Part shown: positions 56,956-64,000 of the stretch, one piece after another
How the letters are laid out: the number at the start of each line of letters is the position of its first letter
How positions within the stretch are numbered: the stretch's first letter is position 1
Assembly: GCA_014360825.1 (NCBI GenBank)
Contig: JACIWT010000007.1
Location: forward strand, 84,401 to 148,400
Length of the DNA: 64,000 nt
Origin: Chloroflexota bacterium
GTDB taxonomy: Bacteria > Chloroflexota > Anaerolineae > UBA2200 > JACIWT01
Direction of reading: 5' to 3'
Translations under genes and position numbers: made by a program
The notes under the pieces: model-generated
Database searches by the model: none
What the model was told of the DNA's origin: nothing
What the model saw: only the letters and a program-made list of their open reading frames with translations

Positions 56956-56974
56956 AATCGTGAACGATGCCCTC

Positions 56975-57003
56975 AGGCCAGCCGGGATAGGGCTGGCCTT
57001 TTT
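56975..57003 (+). terminator. Terminator of the BMC operon
   Basis: AGGCCAGCC (56975-56983), loop GGGATAG, GGCTGGCCT (56991-56999), then TTTT: a strong intrinsic terminator with a 9-base stem. It ends the operon before recO. Confidence 0.93.
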
Positions 57004-57016
57004 GTGGATGGGGGAG

Positions 57017-57868
57017 ATGACAGACAAACCCCGGCTCTACAGAACTGAAGCCATCGTGCTCAAACGCAGCGATTTAGGGGAGGCCGATCGCTTGCTCACA
57101 CTTTACACGCCTGACATGGGCAAATTGCGCGTGGTCGCCAAAGGCGTGCGCAAGCCTACCAGCCGTAAGAGCGGCCATGTGGAACTGTTTTCCCTCACAG
57201 ATTTGCTCATTGCCCGTGGGCGTAACTTGGATATCGTAACCCAGGCCGAGGTAATTGAGCCCCACCGGATTCTGCGAGAGGATTTGCTTCGTGCCTCCTA
57301 TGCCCATTACGTGTCCGAACTCGTGGATCGTTTCACCGGGGAGGAAGAAGAGAATTTCCCATTATATCGTCTCCTGTCCAGCACCTTGGATTGGGTCTGC
57401 ACGAGTGGTGACCTTTCGCTTACTGTGCGCTATTTTGAACTGCATCTGCTCGAACTCGTAGGTTACCGTCCTCAATTGCAGATCTGTGTCCGTTGCAGCA
57501 AGGAGATCGGCAGTAGTGCGGTGCTCTTTAGTGCTGAGATGGGCGGTGTTATCTGTGCCCGATGTGGGGAAAGTGGTCAGAAGATGCAGACCCTGTCGCC
57601 TGAGGGGTTGCAAGTGATGCGTTACTTGCAGGACAACGACTATCGAGTGGCCATACGCCTGCGACCATCACGCGGCATCCGACGGGAATTAGAAGGCGTG
57701 TTGCAGGCTTATATCGTTTATCTTCTCGAACGACGACTCCAGTCGGTGGATTTCCTCAACCAGATGCGTCGCGAATTGACTGACAGTCGGTTGACAGACG
57801 ACCCGAAAGTAGGTACAGTACAAGATGACTTCGGCGTAAGTTCCCCAGATGAAGGAGTGGGTCCATGA
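57017..57868 (+). CDS. recO: DNA repair protein RecO
   Basis: A 283-residue RecO, a recombination mediator that loads RecA with RecR and RecF. The N-terminal OB fold begins [20 protein letters not shown], with [22 protein letters not shown]4 zinc motif is present (CVRCSKE and CARCGE). The terminator at 56975-57003 excludes longer frames, so I use ATG 57017; ATG 57008 is an alternative. It overlaps glyQS by ATGA. No own promoter is obvious. Confidence 0.92.
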   Translation: MTDKPRLYRTEAIVLKRSDLGEADRLLTLYTPDMGKLRVVAKGVRKPTSRKSGHVELFSLTDLLIARGRNLDIVTQAEVIEPHRILREDLLRASYAHYVSELVDRFTGEEEENFPLYRLLSSTLDWVCTSGDLSLTVRYFELHLLELVGYRPQLQICVRCSKEIGSSAVLFSAEMGGVICARCGESGQKMQTLSPEGLQVMRYLQDNDYRVAIRLRPSRGIRRELEGVLQAYIVYLLERRLQSVDFLNQMRRELTDSRLTDDPKVGTVQDDFGVSSPDEGVGP

Positions 57869-60843
57869 ATTTCCAGGACGTCATTATGAAACTCGAGAAC
57901 TTCTGGGCCAGCCAGGGATGTCTCATCTGGCAGCCCTATAACGTGCAGGTCGGTGCAGGGACAATGAACCCGGCCACTTTCCTGCGCGTGCTGGGGCCTG
58001 AACCCTGGCGAGTGGCCTACGTCGAGCCCTCCATCCGCCCCGCCGATGGTCGCTACGGCGAGAACCCAAACCGCTGGCAGCAATTCTACCAGTATCAAGT
58101 GATTCTCAAACCAGACCCCGGTAACCCGGTCGAACTCTATCTTGACAGCCTTCGTGCCTTAGGTCTTGATCCCAAAACACACGATATTCGCTTCGTCGAG
58201 GACAACTGGGAATCACCCGCCCTCGGGGCCTGGGGCTTGGGATGGGAGGTCTGGTGTGATGGGCAGGAGATCACTCAATACACTTATTTTCAGCAGGCTG
58301 GTGGCTTCGACTTGGATCCTGTCTCCGTAGAAATCACTTACGGTCTAGAGCGTATTGTTATGGTGCTCCAAGGCGTGAAAAGTTTTGTGGAGATGAAGTG
58401 GAGCAACGGCATTACTTATGGTGATCTTTTACTCCAGCCTGAACGCGAGCATTGCATCTACAACTTTGAGATTGCCGATGTACGTCGGCTGGCGGAGATG
58501 TTTAATCTCTACGAGGAAGAGGCAAGAGAGGCGCTGAAGCGCGGCTTGGTGATGCCCGCTCATGATTACACGCTGAAATGTTCTCATGTCTTCAATGTTT
58601 TGGATGCGCGAGGGGCCATAGGTGTTACTGAACGGGCGCGCTACTTCGCTCGGATGCGTGAACTTTCCCGTTCCGTCGCCATCGCCTATCTCGCCCAGCG
58701 CGAGAAAATGGGCTACCCGATGTCGAAACTCTGGCCCATCGTACCACCCAAGCCAGTGGAACAGGAAAAGACCAGGCCGCCGACTGAGCCGCAGGACCTG
58801 CTTTTGGAAGTCGGTGTGGAAGAACTTCCTGTCGGAGACCTTGAGAGCGCCTTGACCCAATTGCGCGAGCGTGTGCCGGCCACTCTGAATGAAGCCCGTA
58901 TCCCGTTTGATACTGTTCGGGTGACTGCTTCGCCCCGCCGGATTGTCATCTATGTAACGAATGTAAGCCCTACCCAGACTCCCCAGGAAACGGTGGTGAA
59001 AGGACCACCCATTGCCGTCGCATTTGACGGTGAGGGAAAACCGACCAAGGCTGCTGAGGGTTTTGCACGCAGTGTCGGAGTGAGTGTAGGGGCTCTGCAG
59101 GTGCGCGAGTTCGCAGGCAAATCTTATCTTGTGGCCACAGTAACTGAGCCAGGTCAACCTACCCCAGACGTACTGGCCAAGGTACTACCCGAATTGATTG
59201 GTGGACTGCGATTCGGTCTTGCCATGCGCTGGAATGCGAGCGGGGTTGCCTTCTCACGGCCTATCCGTTGGATTGTGGCTTTGTTTGGCAAAGAAATCGT
59301 TCCCTTTGATTTCGCTGGGGTACGGAGTGGCCGTGTTACGCGGGGTATCCGACCCGAAGGCTCCCCTGATATTGTGCTGGGGTCGGCAGGCGAATACTTT
59401 GAGACCATGAGAGCCAATACGATCGTGGTGGATGATGTCCAACGTCAGGAGGCTGTAACTGAGCAGATCACTGCCCTGGCGGCCTCTGTTGGTGGCGCAG
59501 TGCCCGATGATCCAGCACTATTGCGCGAAGTGGCGAACTTAGTGGAATGGCCCACCGCTTTTTTAGGCGATTTTGACCCCGATTTCCTGGAACTGCCTCA
59601 GGAAGTACTTATCGCGGTGATGAAAAAACACCAGCGCTACTTCCCGGTGGTAAAGAATGGTCAGATGTTGCCTTATTTCATTGCTGTCGCAAACGGCTTA
59701 TTTGCCGACATGGATCCAATACGTTGGGGCAACATGGAAGTCTTGAGGGCTCGTTTCGCTGATGCCCGATTTTTCTACACCACCGATACAAGCAAGCCGT
59801 TGGAAGCCTTCTTGCCGCGTTTGGGCACTCTAACCTTCCAAGAAGGGTTAGGTTCGATGCTGGATAAGACGAAGCGGCTGGAGCGCTTGACCGCTCTTCT
59901 AGCGCGAAGGCTAAAGGTCTCTGAGACTGACCTAGAGGTCGCGGAGCGTGCTGCTCACCTCTGTAAAGCCGACCTGGCCACGCAGATGGTGGTAGAACTC
60001 ACCTCACTCCAAGGTATCATGGGCGAGAAGTATGCTCTCTTGTCCGGCGAGTCGCCTGCAGTGGCTTATGCTATCCGCGAGCACTACCTGCCGCGCTTTG
60101 CTGGTGATGAACTGCCCCAGACAATGCCCGGAGTGGTCTTGGGTGTAGCGGACCGGCTGGACAGCCTCGTGGGGCTTTTTGCCGTGGGCATGATGCCCAC
60201 TGGTTCGGCGGACCCCTTCGGCTTACGCCGCGCAGCCTTGGGTCTTATCACTCTCTTGGTTGAGAAGCGTATCTCGCTTTCTTTGTCGGAAGCAGTGGCG
60301 CTAACTGCTAAGGAATTGCCGGTTCCGGTGGGTGAGGATGTTGCCACCACGGTCGTGGATTTCATAGTCCAGCGATTGCGTCAATGGTTGTTAGATGCAG
60401 GTTACCGATACGATTTGGTGGATGCCGCGCTGTCGGCTCGCTATGACAACCCATATTTGGCGGCCCGTACCGTGTGGGAACTGGCCCGCGAAGTAGAGAG
60501 TGAGCGCTTCTCTTTGCTGCTCACTGCTTATAGTCGGCCATCGCGGATTACCCGCGATATCCTCACAGAATTGCCACTGAACCCCGATGCCCTGACAGAA
60601 AAGGCGGAGCAGCACCTGTATCAAACTTACCTGCAAGTAAAGGAAGCGATGAGAGATGTACAAGACGTGCCGGGTTTTCTGAGCGCCTTTGCTCCGTTGG
60701 TGGGGCCTATCAACGAGTTCTTCGATGAAGTATTTGTAATGGTAGACGACGCATCTCTGCGTAGCAACCGTTTGGCTCTTTTACAACGCATCGCTGCTCT
60801 TCCTCAAGGCATTGTAGATCTGACCAAGGTGATCGGTTACTGA
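57865..60843 (+). CDS. glyQS: Glycyl-tRNA synthetase, fused alpha and beta subunits
   Basis: A 992-residue fusion of the alpha (GlyQ) and beta (GlyS) subunits of bacterial glycyl-tRNA synthetase. The alpha part starts [20 protein letters not shown], with [20 protein letters not shown] and [10 protein letters not shown]. From about residue 310 ([20 protein letters not shown]) the beta part follows, with [25 protein letters not shown]-like [12 protein letters not shown] and an HD-like region. Most bacteria keep two genes; fusion is known in some phyla. It overlaps recO by ATGA. Confidence 0.96.
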   Translation: MNFQDVIMKLENFWASQGCLIWQPYNVQVGAGTMNPATFLRVLGPEPWRVAYVEPSIRPADGRYGENPNRWQQFYQYQVILKPDPGNPVELYLDSLRALGLDPKTHDIRFVEDNWESPALGAWGLGWEVWCDGQEITQYTYFQQAGGFDLDPVSVEITYGLERIVMVLQGVKSFVEMKWSNGITYGDLLLQPEREHCIYNFEIADVRRLAEMFNLYEEEAREALKRGLVMPAHDYTLKCSHVFNVLDARGAIGVTERARYFARMRELSRSVAIAYLAQREKMGYPMSKLWPIVPPKPVEQEKTRPPTEPQDLLLEVGVEELPVGDLESALTQLRERVPATLNEARIPFDTVRVTASPRRIVIYVTNVSPTQTPQETVVKGPPIAVAFDGEGKPTKAAEGFARSVGVSVGALQVREFAGKSYLVATVTEPGQPTPDVLAKVLPELIGGLRFGLAMRWNASGVAFSRPIRWIVALFGKEIVPFDFAGVRSGRVTRGIRPEGSPDIVLGSAGEYFETMRANTIVVDDVQRQEAVTEQITALAASVGGAVPDDPALLREVANLVEWPTAFLGDFDPDFLELPQEVLIAVMKKHQRYFPVVKNGQMLPYFIAVANGLFADMDPIRWGNMEVLRARFADARFFYTTDTSKPLEAFLPRLGTLTFQEGLGSMLDKTKRLERLTALLARRLKVSETDLEVAERAAHLCKADLATQMVVELTSLQGIMGEKYALLSGESPAVAYAIREHYLPRFAGDELPQTMPGVVLGVADRLDSLVGLFAVGMMPTGSADPFGLRRAALGLITLLVEKRISLSLSEAVALTAKELPVPVGEDVATTVVDFIVQRLRQWLLDAGYRYDLVDAALSARYDNPYLAARTVWELAREVESERFSLLLTAYSRPSRITRDILTELPLNPDALTEKAEQHLYQTYLQVKEAMRDVQDVPGFLSAFAPLVGPINEFFDEVFVMVDDASLRSNRLALLQRIAALPQGIVDLTKVIGY

Positions 60844-60857
60844 TGGCGTTTTGCTTT

Positions 60858-60885
60858 TTGGCAAAGCGCGCAGAATCCATATAAT
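60858..60885 (+). promoter_or_regulatory. Promoter of ppdK
   Basis: TTGGCA (60858-60863), 16 bases, TATAAT (60880-60885). The start near 60892 leaves about 45 bases to the ATG at 60937. Confidence 0.6.
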
Positions 60886-60936
60886 TTATTTTTGTTTTGG
60901 ACTGCAAGCATAACACGAAGGAGGCAGTTTGACAAT

Positions 60937-63672
60937 ATGACGAAGAAATGGGTTTATCTTCTTCACGAAGGGAACGCGTCCATGCGCGACCTGCTGGGCG
61001 GCAAAGGAGCGGGTTTAGCGGAGATGGCAAACGCCGGGTTGCCGGTGCCCCCCAGTTTCATTATCACCACCGAAGCCTGTAATGAATACAACGCCTTAGG
61101 CAAGAAATTCCCTCCGGGTATGTGGGAGCAGACGTTGGAGGCGATGAAGGTCATTGAGAAAGAGTCGGGCAAGGTATTCGGTGATCCAGCCAATCCACTG
61201 TTGGTATCTGTCCGATCCGGGGCCCGGGTTTCTATGCCCGGCATGATGGATACCGTCCTAAACCTAGGCTTGAATGCACAAACTCTCGAAGGACTGGCGA
61301 AAGCCACCGGCAATGAGCGCTTCGCTTGGGACGCCTACCGACGTTTCATTCAAATGTTCGGGCGCATTGTAATGGGCGTGAAAGCAGGTGCTGACGAAGA
61401 GGACCCCTTCGAGCAAGTGTTGCGAGAGTACAAGGCCAAAACCGAAGGTGGCCAAGACACCGATCTAACCACCGATATGCTGAAAGAGATCTGCGCCAAA
61501 TTCAAGGCTATCATCAAGCAGTGTACAGGCAAGGATTTCCCCGAGGACCCCTACGAACAACTCCGTATGGCCATAGCCGCTGTTTTCGACTCCTGGATGG
61601 GTCGCCGTGCTGTGGACTACCGGAATTTCCACAAGTTGCCCCATGATTGGGGTACGGCGGTCAATGTGGTAACGATGGTGTTTGGCAACATGGGCTTCGA
61701 TTCCGGCACTGGTGTGGCGTTCACACGCGATCCTGCCACCGGGGAGAAGGTGCTATATGGAGAGTACCTGCTAAATGCTCAGGGCGAAGATGTGGTAGCC
61801 GGTATCCGCACCCCTAAGAAAATCGCTGAACTGAAGAATGACATGCCGGAGGTTTACGAGCAATTTGCCCGCATGGCAGATCTCTTGGAAAAGCACTATC
61901 GCGATGTCCAAGACCTCGAATTCACCATTGAGCGCGGCAAGTTGTGGATGCTGCAGACTCGCTCTGGCAAGCGCACGGCGCGTGCGGCAGTGAAGATCGC
62001 TGTGGATATGGTGCGAGAGGGACTTATCACCAAAGAGGAAGCGGTTCTTCGGGTCGAGCCAGAACAGGTGGACCAATTACTGCACCCCCGCTTTGACACC
62101 AAACACAAGGAAGCGGCAGCCAGAGAGGGCCGACTGTTAGCCAAAGGATTGAATGCGTCGCCCGGAGCGGCGGTGGGCTTCGTTGTCTTCGACGCCGATC
62201 GGGCTGCGGCACGAGCCAGGAAAGGCGAAGACGTGATCCTCACTCGACCTGAGACTTCGCCTGAAGATGTGCACGGTATGCTGGCAGCGAAAGGCATTCT
62301 TACCCAGCATGGCGGCGCTACTTCTCACGCTGCAGTAGTAGCCCGCGGTGTCGGCAAACCCTGTGTGGCTGGCTGCGAGGCACTGGAGATCGATCTGGAA
62401 AGGCGTCGCATGATCGTGAACAGCAAGGTCATCGAGGAGGGCGATTACATTTCCATTGACGGCACCACCGGGGAAGTCTTTCTCGGTCAGTTGCCCACCA
62501 CGGTGCCCAACTTTGCTGAGGAGAAAGATCTCCAGCAAATCCTCAAGTGGGCCGATGAAATTCGGCGGCTAGGTGTGTGGACTAACGCTGACTATCCTCG
62601 AGACGCTAAACGCGCCCGGGAATTCGGTGCAGAGGGCATCGGCCTCTGTCGTACGGAGCACATGTTCTTTGAGGAAGAGCGACGCCCTATCGTTCAGAGA
62701 ATGATCATGGCGCGGGGCGATGAGAAGAAGCGCCAAGAAGCATTGGATCAACTCTTGCCTTTCCAGCGGGCCGACTTCGAGGGCATTTTCGAGGTCATGG
62801 ATGGACTGCCGGTGATCATTCGCCTGATTGACCCACCCATGCATGAGTTCTTGCCCCCGCGCGAGCAACTTATCGGAGAAGTCACTGAGCTGCGGTGCAA
62901 ATTGGAGAACGAAACGATCTCGGCTGGAGAGAGAAAGCAACTAGAAAAAGAACTGGCCGAGAAAGAAGAAGTCCTGCGCGTGGTGGAAAGCCTGTGGGAG
63001 GTGAATCCCATGCTTGGCCTGCGCGGCTGTCGGGTGGGAATCATGTATAAAGGTGTTACCGAAATGCAGGTTCGCGCTATCTTCCAGGCTGCGTGCCGAA
63101 TGGCGAAAAAAGGCATTGAGGTGCACCCGGAGGTCATGATACCACTCGTCGGCCACGTGAATGAATTGCAACTTGAGCGCGAGAAATTGGAGCAAGTGGC
63201 GAAAGAAGTGATGGCTGAGGAGGGCATCGAAGTGGATTACAAGTTCGGAACGATGATCGAAGTCCCGCGCGCTGCCCTAACCGCTGATGAAATCGCTAAG
63301 TACGCTGAGTTTTTCTCTTTTGGCACCAATGACCTGACGCAAATGACCTTTGGCATCTCCCGCGATGACGCTGAAGGCAAATTCTTGCTGGAGTATGTCG
63401 AACGTAAGATCCTGCCTGCCAATCCCTTCCAACAATTGGATCGTGATGGTGTCGGTCAACTTATGCGCATGTGCGTAGAGAAGGCTCGTCGAACCAGGCC
63501 CGATATCGAGATCGGTATCTGCGGTGAACATGGCGGTGATCCCTCATCCATCGAATTCTGCCACATGCTTGGGCTAAATTACGTCTCCTGTTCGCCGTTC
63601 CGCGTGCCCGTGGCTCGATTGGCAGCCGCACACGCTGCTTTGCGTGAGGGGCGCCCGCGCGATGTAGACTAG
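60937..63672 (+). CDS. ppdK: Pyruvate, phosphate dikinase
   Basis: A 911-residue PPDK, which interconverts pyruvate, ATP and phosphate with PEP, AMP and pyrophosphate. The N-terminal nucleotide domain starts TKKWVYLLHEGNASMRDLLG and GGKGAGLAEMANAGLPVPPS. The phosphohistidine domain has LTQHGGATSHAAVVARGVGK, and the C-terminal PEP barrel has GEHGGDPSSIEFCHMLGLNY with the Cys. The ATG at 60937 follows AAGGAGG by 12 bases; upstream in-frame starts overlap the promoter. The length is a little above the usual 870-890. It likely serves gluconeogenesis or pyrophosphate-linked glycolysis. Confidence 0.96.
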   Translation: MTKKWVYLLHEGNASMRDLLGGKGAGLAEMANAGLPVPPSFIITTEACNEYNALGKKFPPGMWEQTLEAMKVIEKESGKVFGDPANPLLVSVRSGARVSMPGMMDTVLNLGLNAQTLEGLAKATGNERFAWDAYRRFIQMFGRIVMGVKAGADEEDPFEQVLREYKAKTEGGQDTDLTTDMLKEICAKFKAIIKQCTGKDFPEDPYEQLRMAIAAVFDSWMGRRAVDYRNFHKLPHDWGTAVNVVTMVFGNMGFDSGTGVAFTRDPATGEKVLYGEYLLNAQGEDVVAGIRTPKKIAELKNDMPEVYEQFARMADLLEKHYRDVQDLEFTIERGKLWMLQTRSGKRTARAAVKIAVDMVREGLITKEEAVLRVEPEQVDQLLHPRFDTKHKEAAAREGRLLAKGLNASPGAAVGFVVFDADRAAARARKGEDVILTRPETSPEDVHGMLAAKGILTQHGGATSHAAVVARGVGKPCVAGCEALEIDLERRRMIVNSKVIEEGDYISIDGTTGEVFLGQLPTTVPNFAEEKDLQQILKWADEIRRLGVWTNADYPRDAKRAREFGAEGIGLCRTEHMFFEEERRPIVQRMIMARGDEKKRQEALDQLLPFQRADFEGIFEVMDGLPVIIRLIDPPMHEFLPPREQLIGEVTELRCKLENETISAGERKQLEKELAEKEEVLRVVESLWEVNPMLGLRGCRVGIMYKGVTEMQVRAIFQAACRMAKKGIEVHPEVMIPLVGHVNELQLEREKLEQVAKEVMAEEGIEVDYKFGTMIEVPRAALTADEIAKYAEFFSFGTNDLTQMTFGISRDDAEGKFLLEYVERKILPANPFQQLDRDGVGQLMRMCVEKARRTRPDIEIGICGEHGGDPSSIEFCHMLGLNYVSCSPFRVPVARLAAAHAALREGRPRDVD

Positions 63673-63702
63673 CGTATCGTGAAAGATACTACCCCGTCAT
63701 CA

Positions 63703-63735
63703 AAGGTGGCAGCCCATTTCTTGTGCTGCCACCTT
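63703..63735 (+). terminator. Terminator of ppdK
   Basis: AAGGTGGCAGC (63703-63713), an 11-base loop and GCTGCCACCTT (63725-63735), followed by ATTCTAT. A perfect 11-base stem. Confidence 0.85.
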
Positions 63736-63812
63736 ATTCTATATCTATCCCTGTCTGTATGATATCGCGTTCGAGCAGGTGACCCGTTGAAATCCTACGG
63801 GAATTCGCATTG

Positions 63813-63916
63813 GGGATGGGTGATGGCAGTACACTCCTGTAAAATCAAACGGCGTGTGGTACACTATGGCGAACAAACCCATCACCATCCCGGAAGGGTA
63901 GAAAGGACCACACGCC
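63813..63916 (+). mobile_element. Possible left-end region of an IS element with interleaved inverted repeats
   Basis: Two inverted repeats are interleaved just before the putative transposase. GGGATGGGTGATGG (63813-63826) is nearly complementary to 63878-63891, and GGCGTGTGGT (63851-63860) is exactly complementary to ACCACACGCC (63907-63916), which touches the ATG. The exact IS end and target duplication cannot be set because the right end is outside the window. Confidence 0.4.
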
Positions 63917-64000
63917 ATGGAAAGGATACCACCGAGTGAACGAATCCGCAAACAGCTGGACCAGCTGCTCAGCGACGGGCTTGAAGACCGCGCCCTCGAG
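63917..64000 (+). CDS. Start of a putative IS256-type (mutator) transposase
   Basis: Only 28 codons are visible, starting MERIPPSERIRKQLDQLLSD and ending at the window edge. The opening resembles N-termini of IS256/mutator-type transposases in related bacteria, which is recognition by eye on a short segment. AAAGGA lies about 9 bases upstream of the ATG. The structured region upstream would fit an IS end. The catalytic DDE domain is outside the window, so other identities remain possible. Confidence 0.45.
   Translation, partial: MERIPPSERIRKQLDQLLSDGLEDRALE

Overview
The window looks like a chromosomal segment of a Chloroflexota (Anaerolineae-like) bacterium, probably from an uncultivated or metagenome-assembled genome. 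The assignment is inference. It rests on the hrcA-grpE-dnaK-dnaJ-prmA-rsmE cluster under a CIRCE element, an archaeal-type mevalonate entry operon, a fused glycyl-tRNA synthetase, an archaeal/eukaryotic-type ProRS, a PimA/PgsA/LpxL-like glycolipid cluster and the general look of the 16S/23S rRNA. Promoters resembling TTGACA-17-TATAAT are easy to see, and Shine-Dalgarno sequences are often, but not always, present.

Layout. 1-7.8 kb (minus strand): a stress and housekeeping run transcribed from an hsp20 promoter (hsp20, lon, PHP-AlbA fusion), then an unknown protein, RNase Z and a UbiD-type decarboxylase cut by the window edge. 7.9-13.7 kb (plus): two LpxL-like acyltransferases, a PHP phosphoesterase, a PimA-like glycosyltransferase, two CDP-alcohol phosphatidyltransferases and an MBL hydrolase, which together suggest phosphatidylinositol-type glycolipid synthesis. 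13.9-17 kb: GNAT enzyme, amidohydrolase, membrane serine protease. 17-18.9 kb (minus): sigA-infA behind a long leader. 19-30.9 kb: sugar transferase, heat-shock operon, DnaQ-DinG helicase, DUF2085 protein. 31-36.4 kb: DUF4013 protein with an apparent frameshift, DUF2148 protein, then HMG-CoA reductase, HMG-CoA synthase, thiolase and DUF35 genes.

36.9-44.2 kb is a split rRNA operon. Tandem promoters precede 16S. Four small protein genes (two membrane proteins and two related secreted Cys-rich proteins) lie between 16S and tRNA-Ile/tRNA-Ala. A perfect consensus promoter then precedes 23S-5S. 44.3-47.9 kb: glmU, cdd, proS and a MazG-like gene.

48.2-57.0 kb is a bacterial microcompartment (BMC) operon: GntR regulator, RpiB-like isomerase, DeoC, BMC-T, BMC-H, BMC-P, aldehyde dehydrogenase, PduS/RnfC-like electron carrier, second BMC-T, two more BMC-P and a class II aldolase, closed by a strong terminator. 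Four enzymes carry terminal amphipathic helices typical of encapsulation peptides. The set fits a sugar-phosphate-utilising (SPU-like) BMC in which two aldolases release an aldehyde inside the shell for oxidation to acyl-CoA; the true substrate is unknown.

57-64 kb: recO, fused glyQS, ppdK and the start of what may be an IS256-type transposase. The most notable observations are the protein genes inside the rRNA operon, the BMC with CxxCxxC motifs beside the targeting helices of both aldolases, the thiolase lacking its nucleophilic Cys, and the long structured sigA leader.
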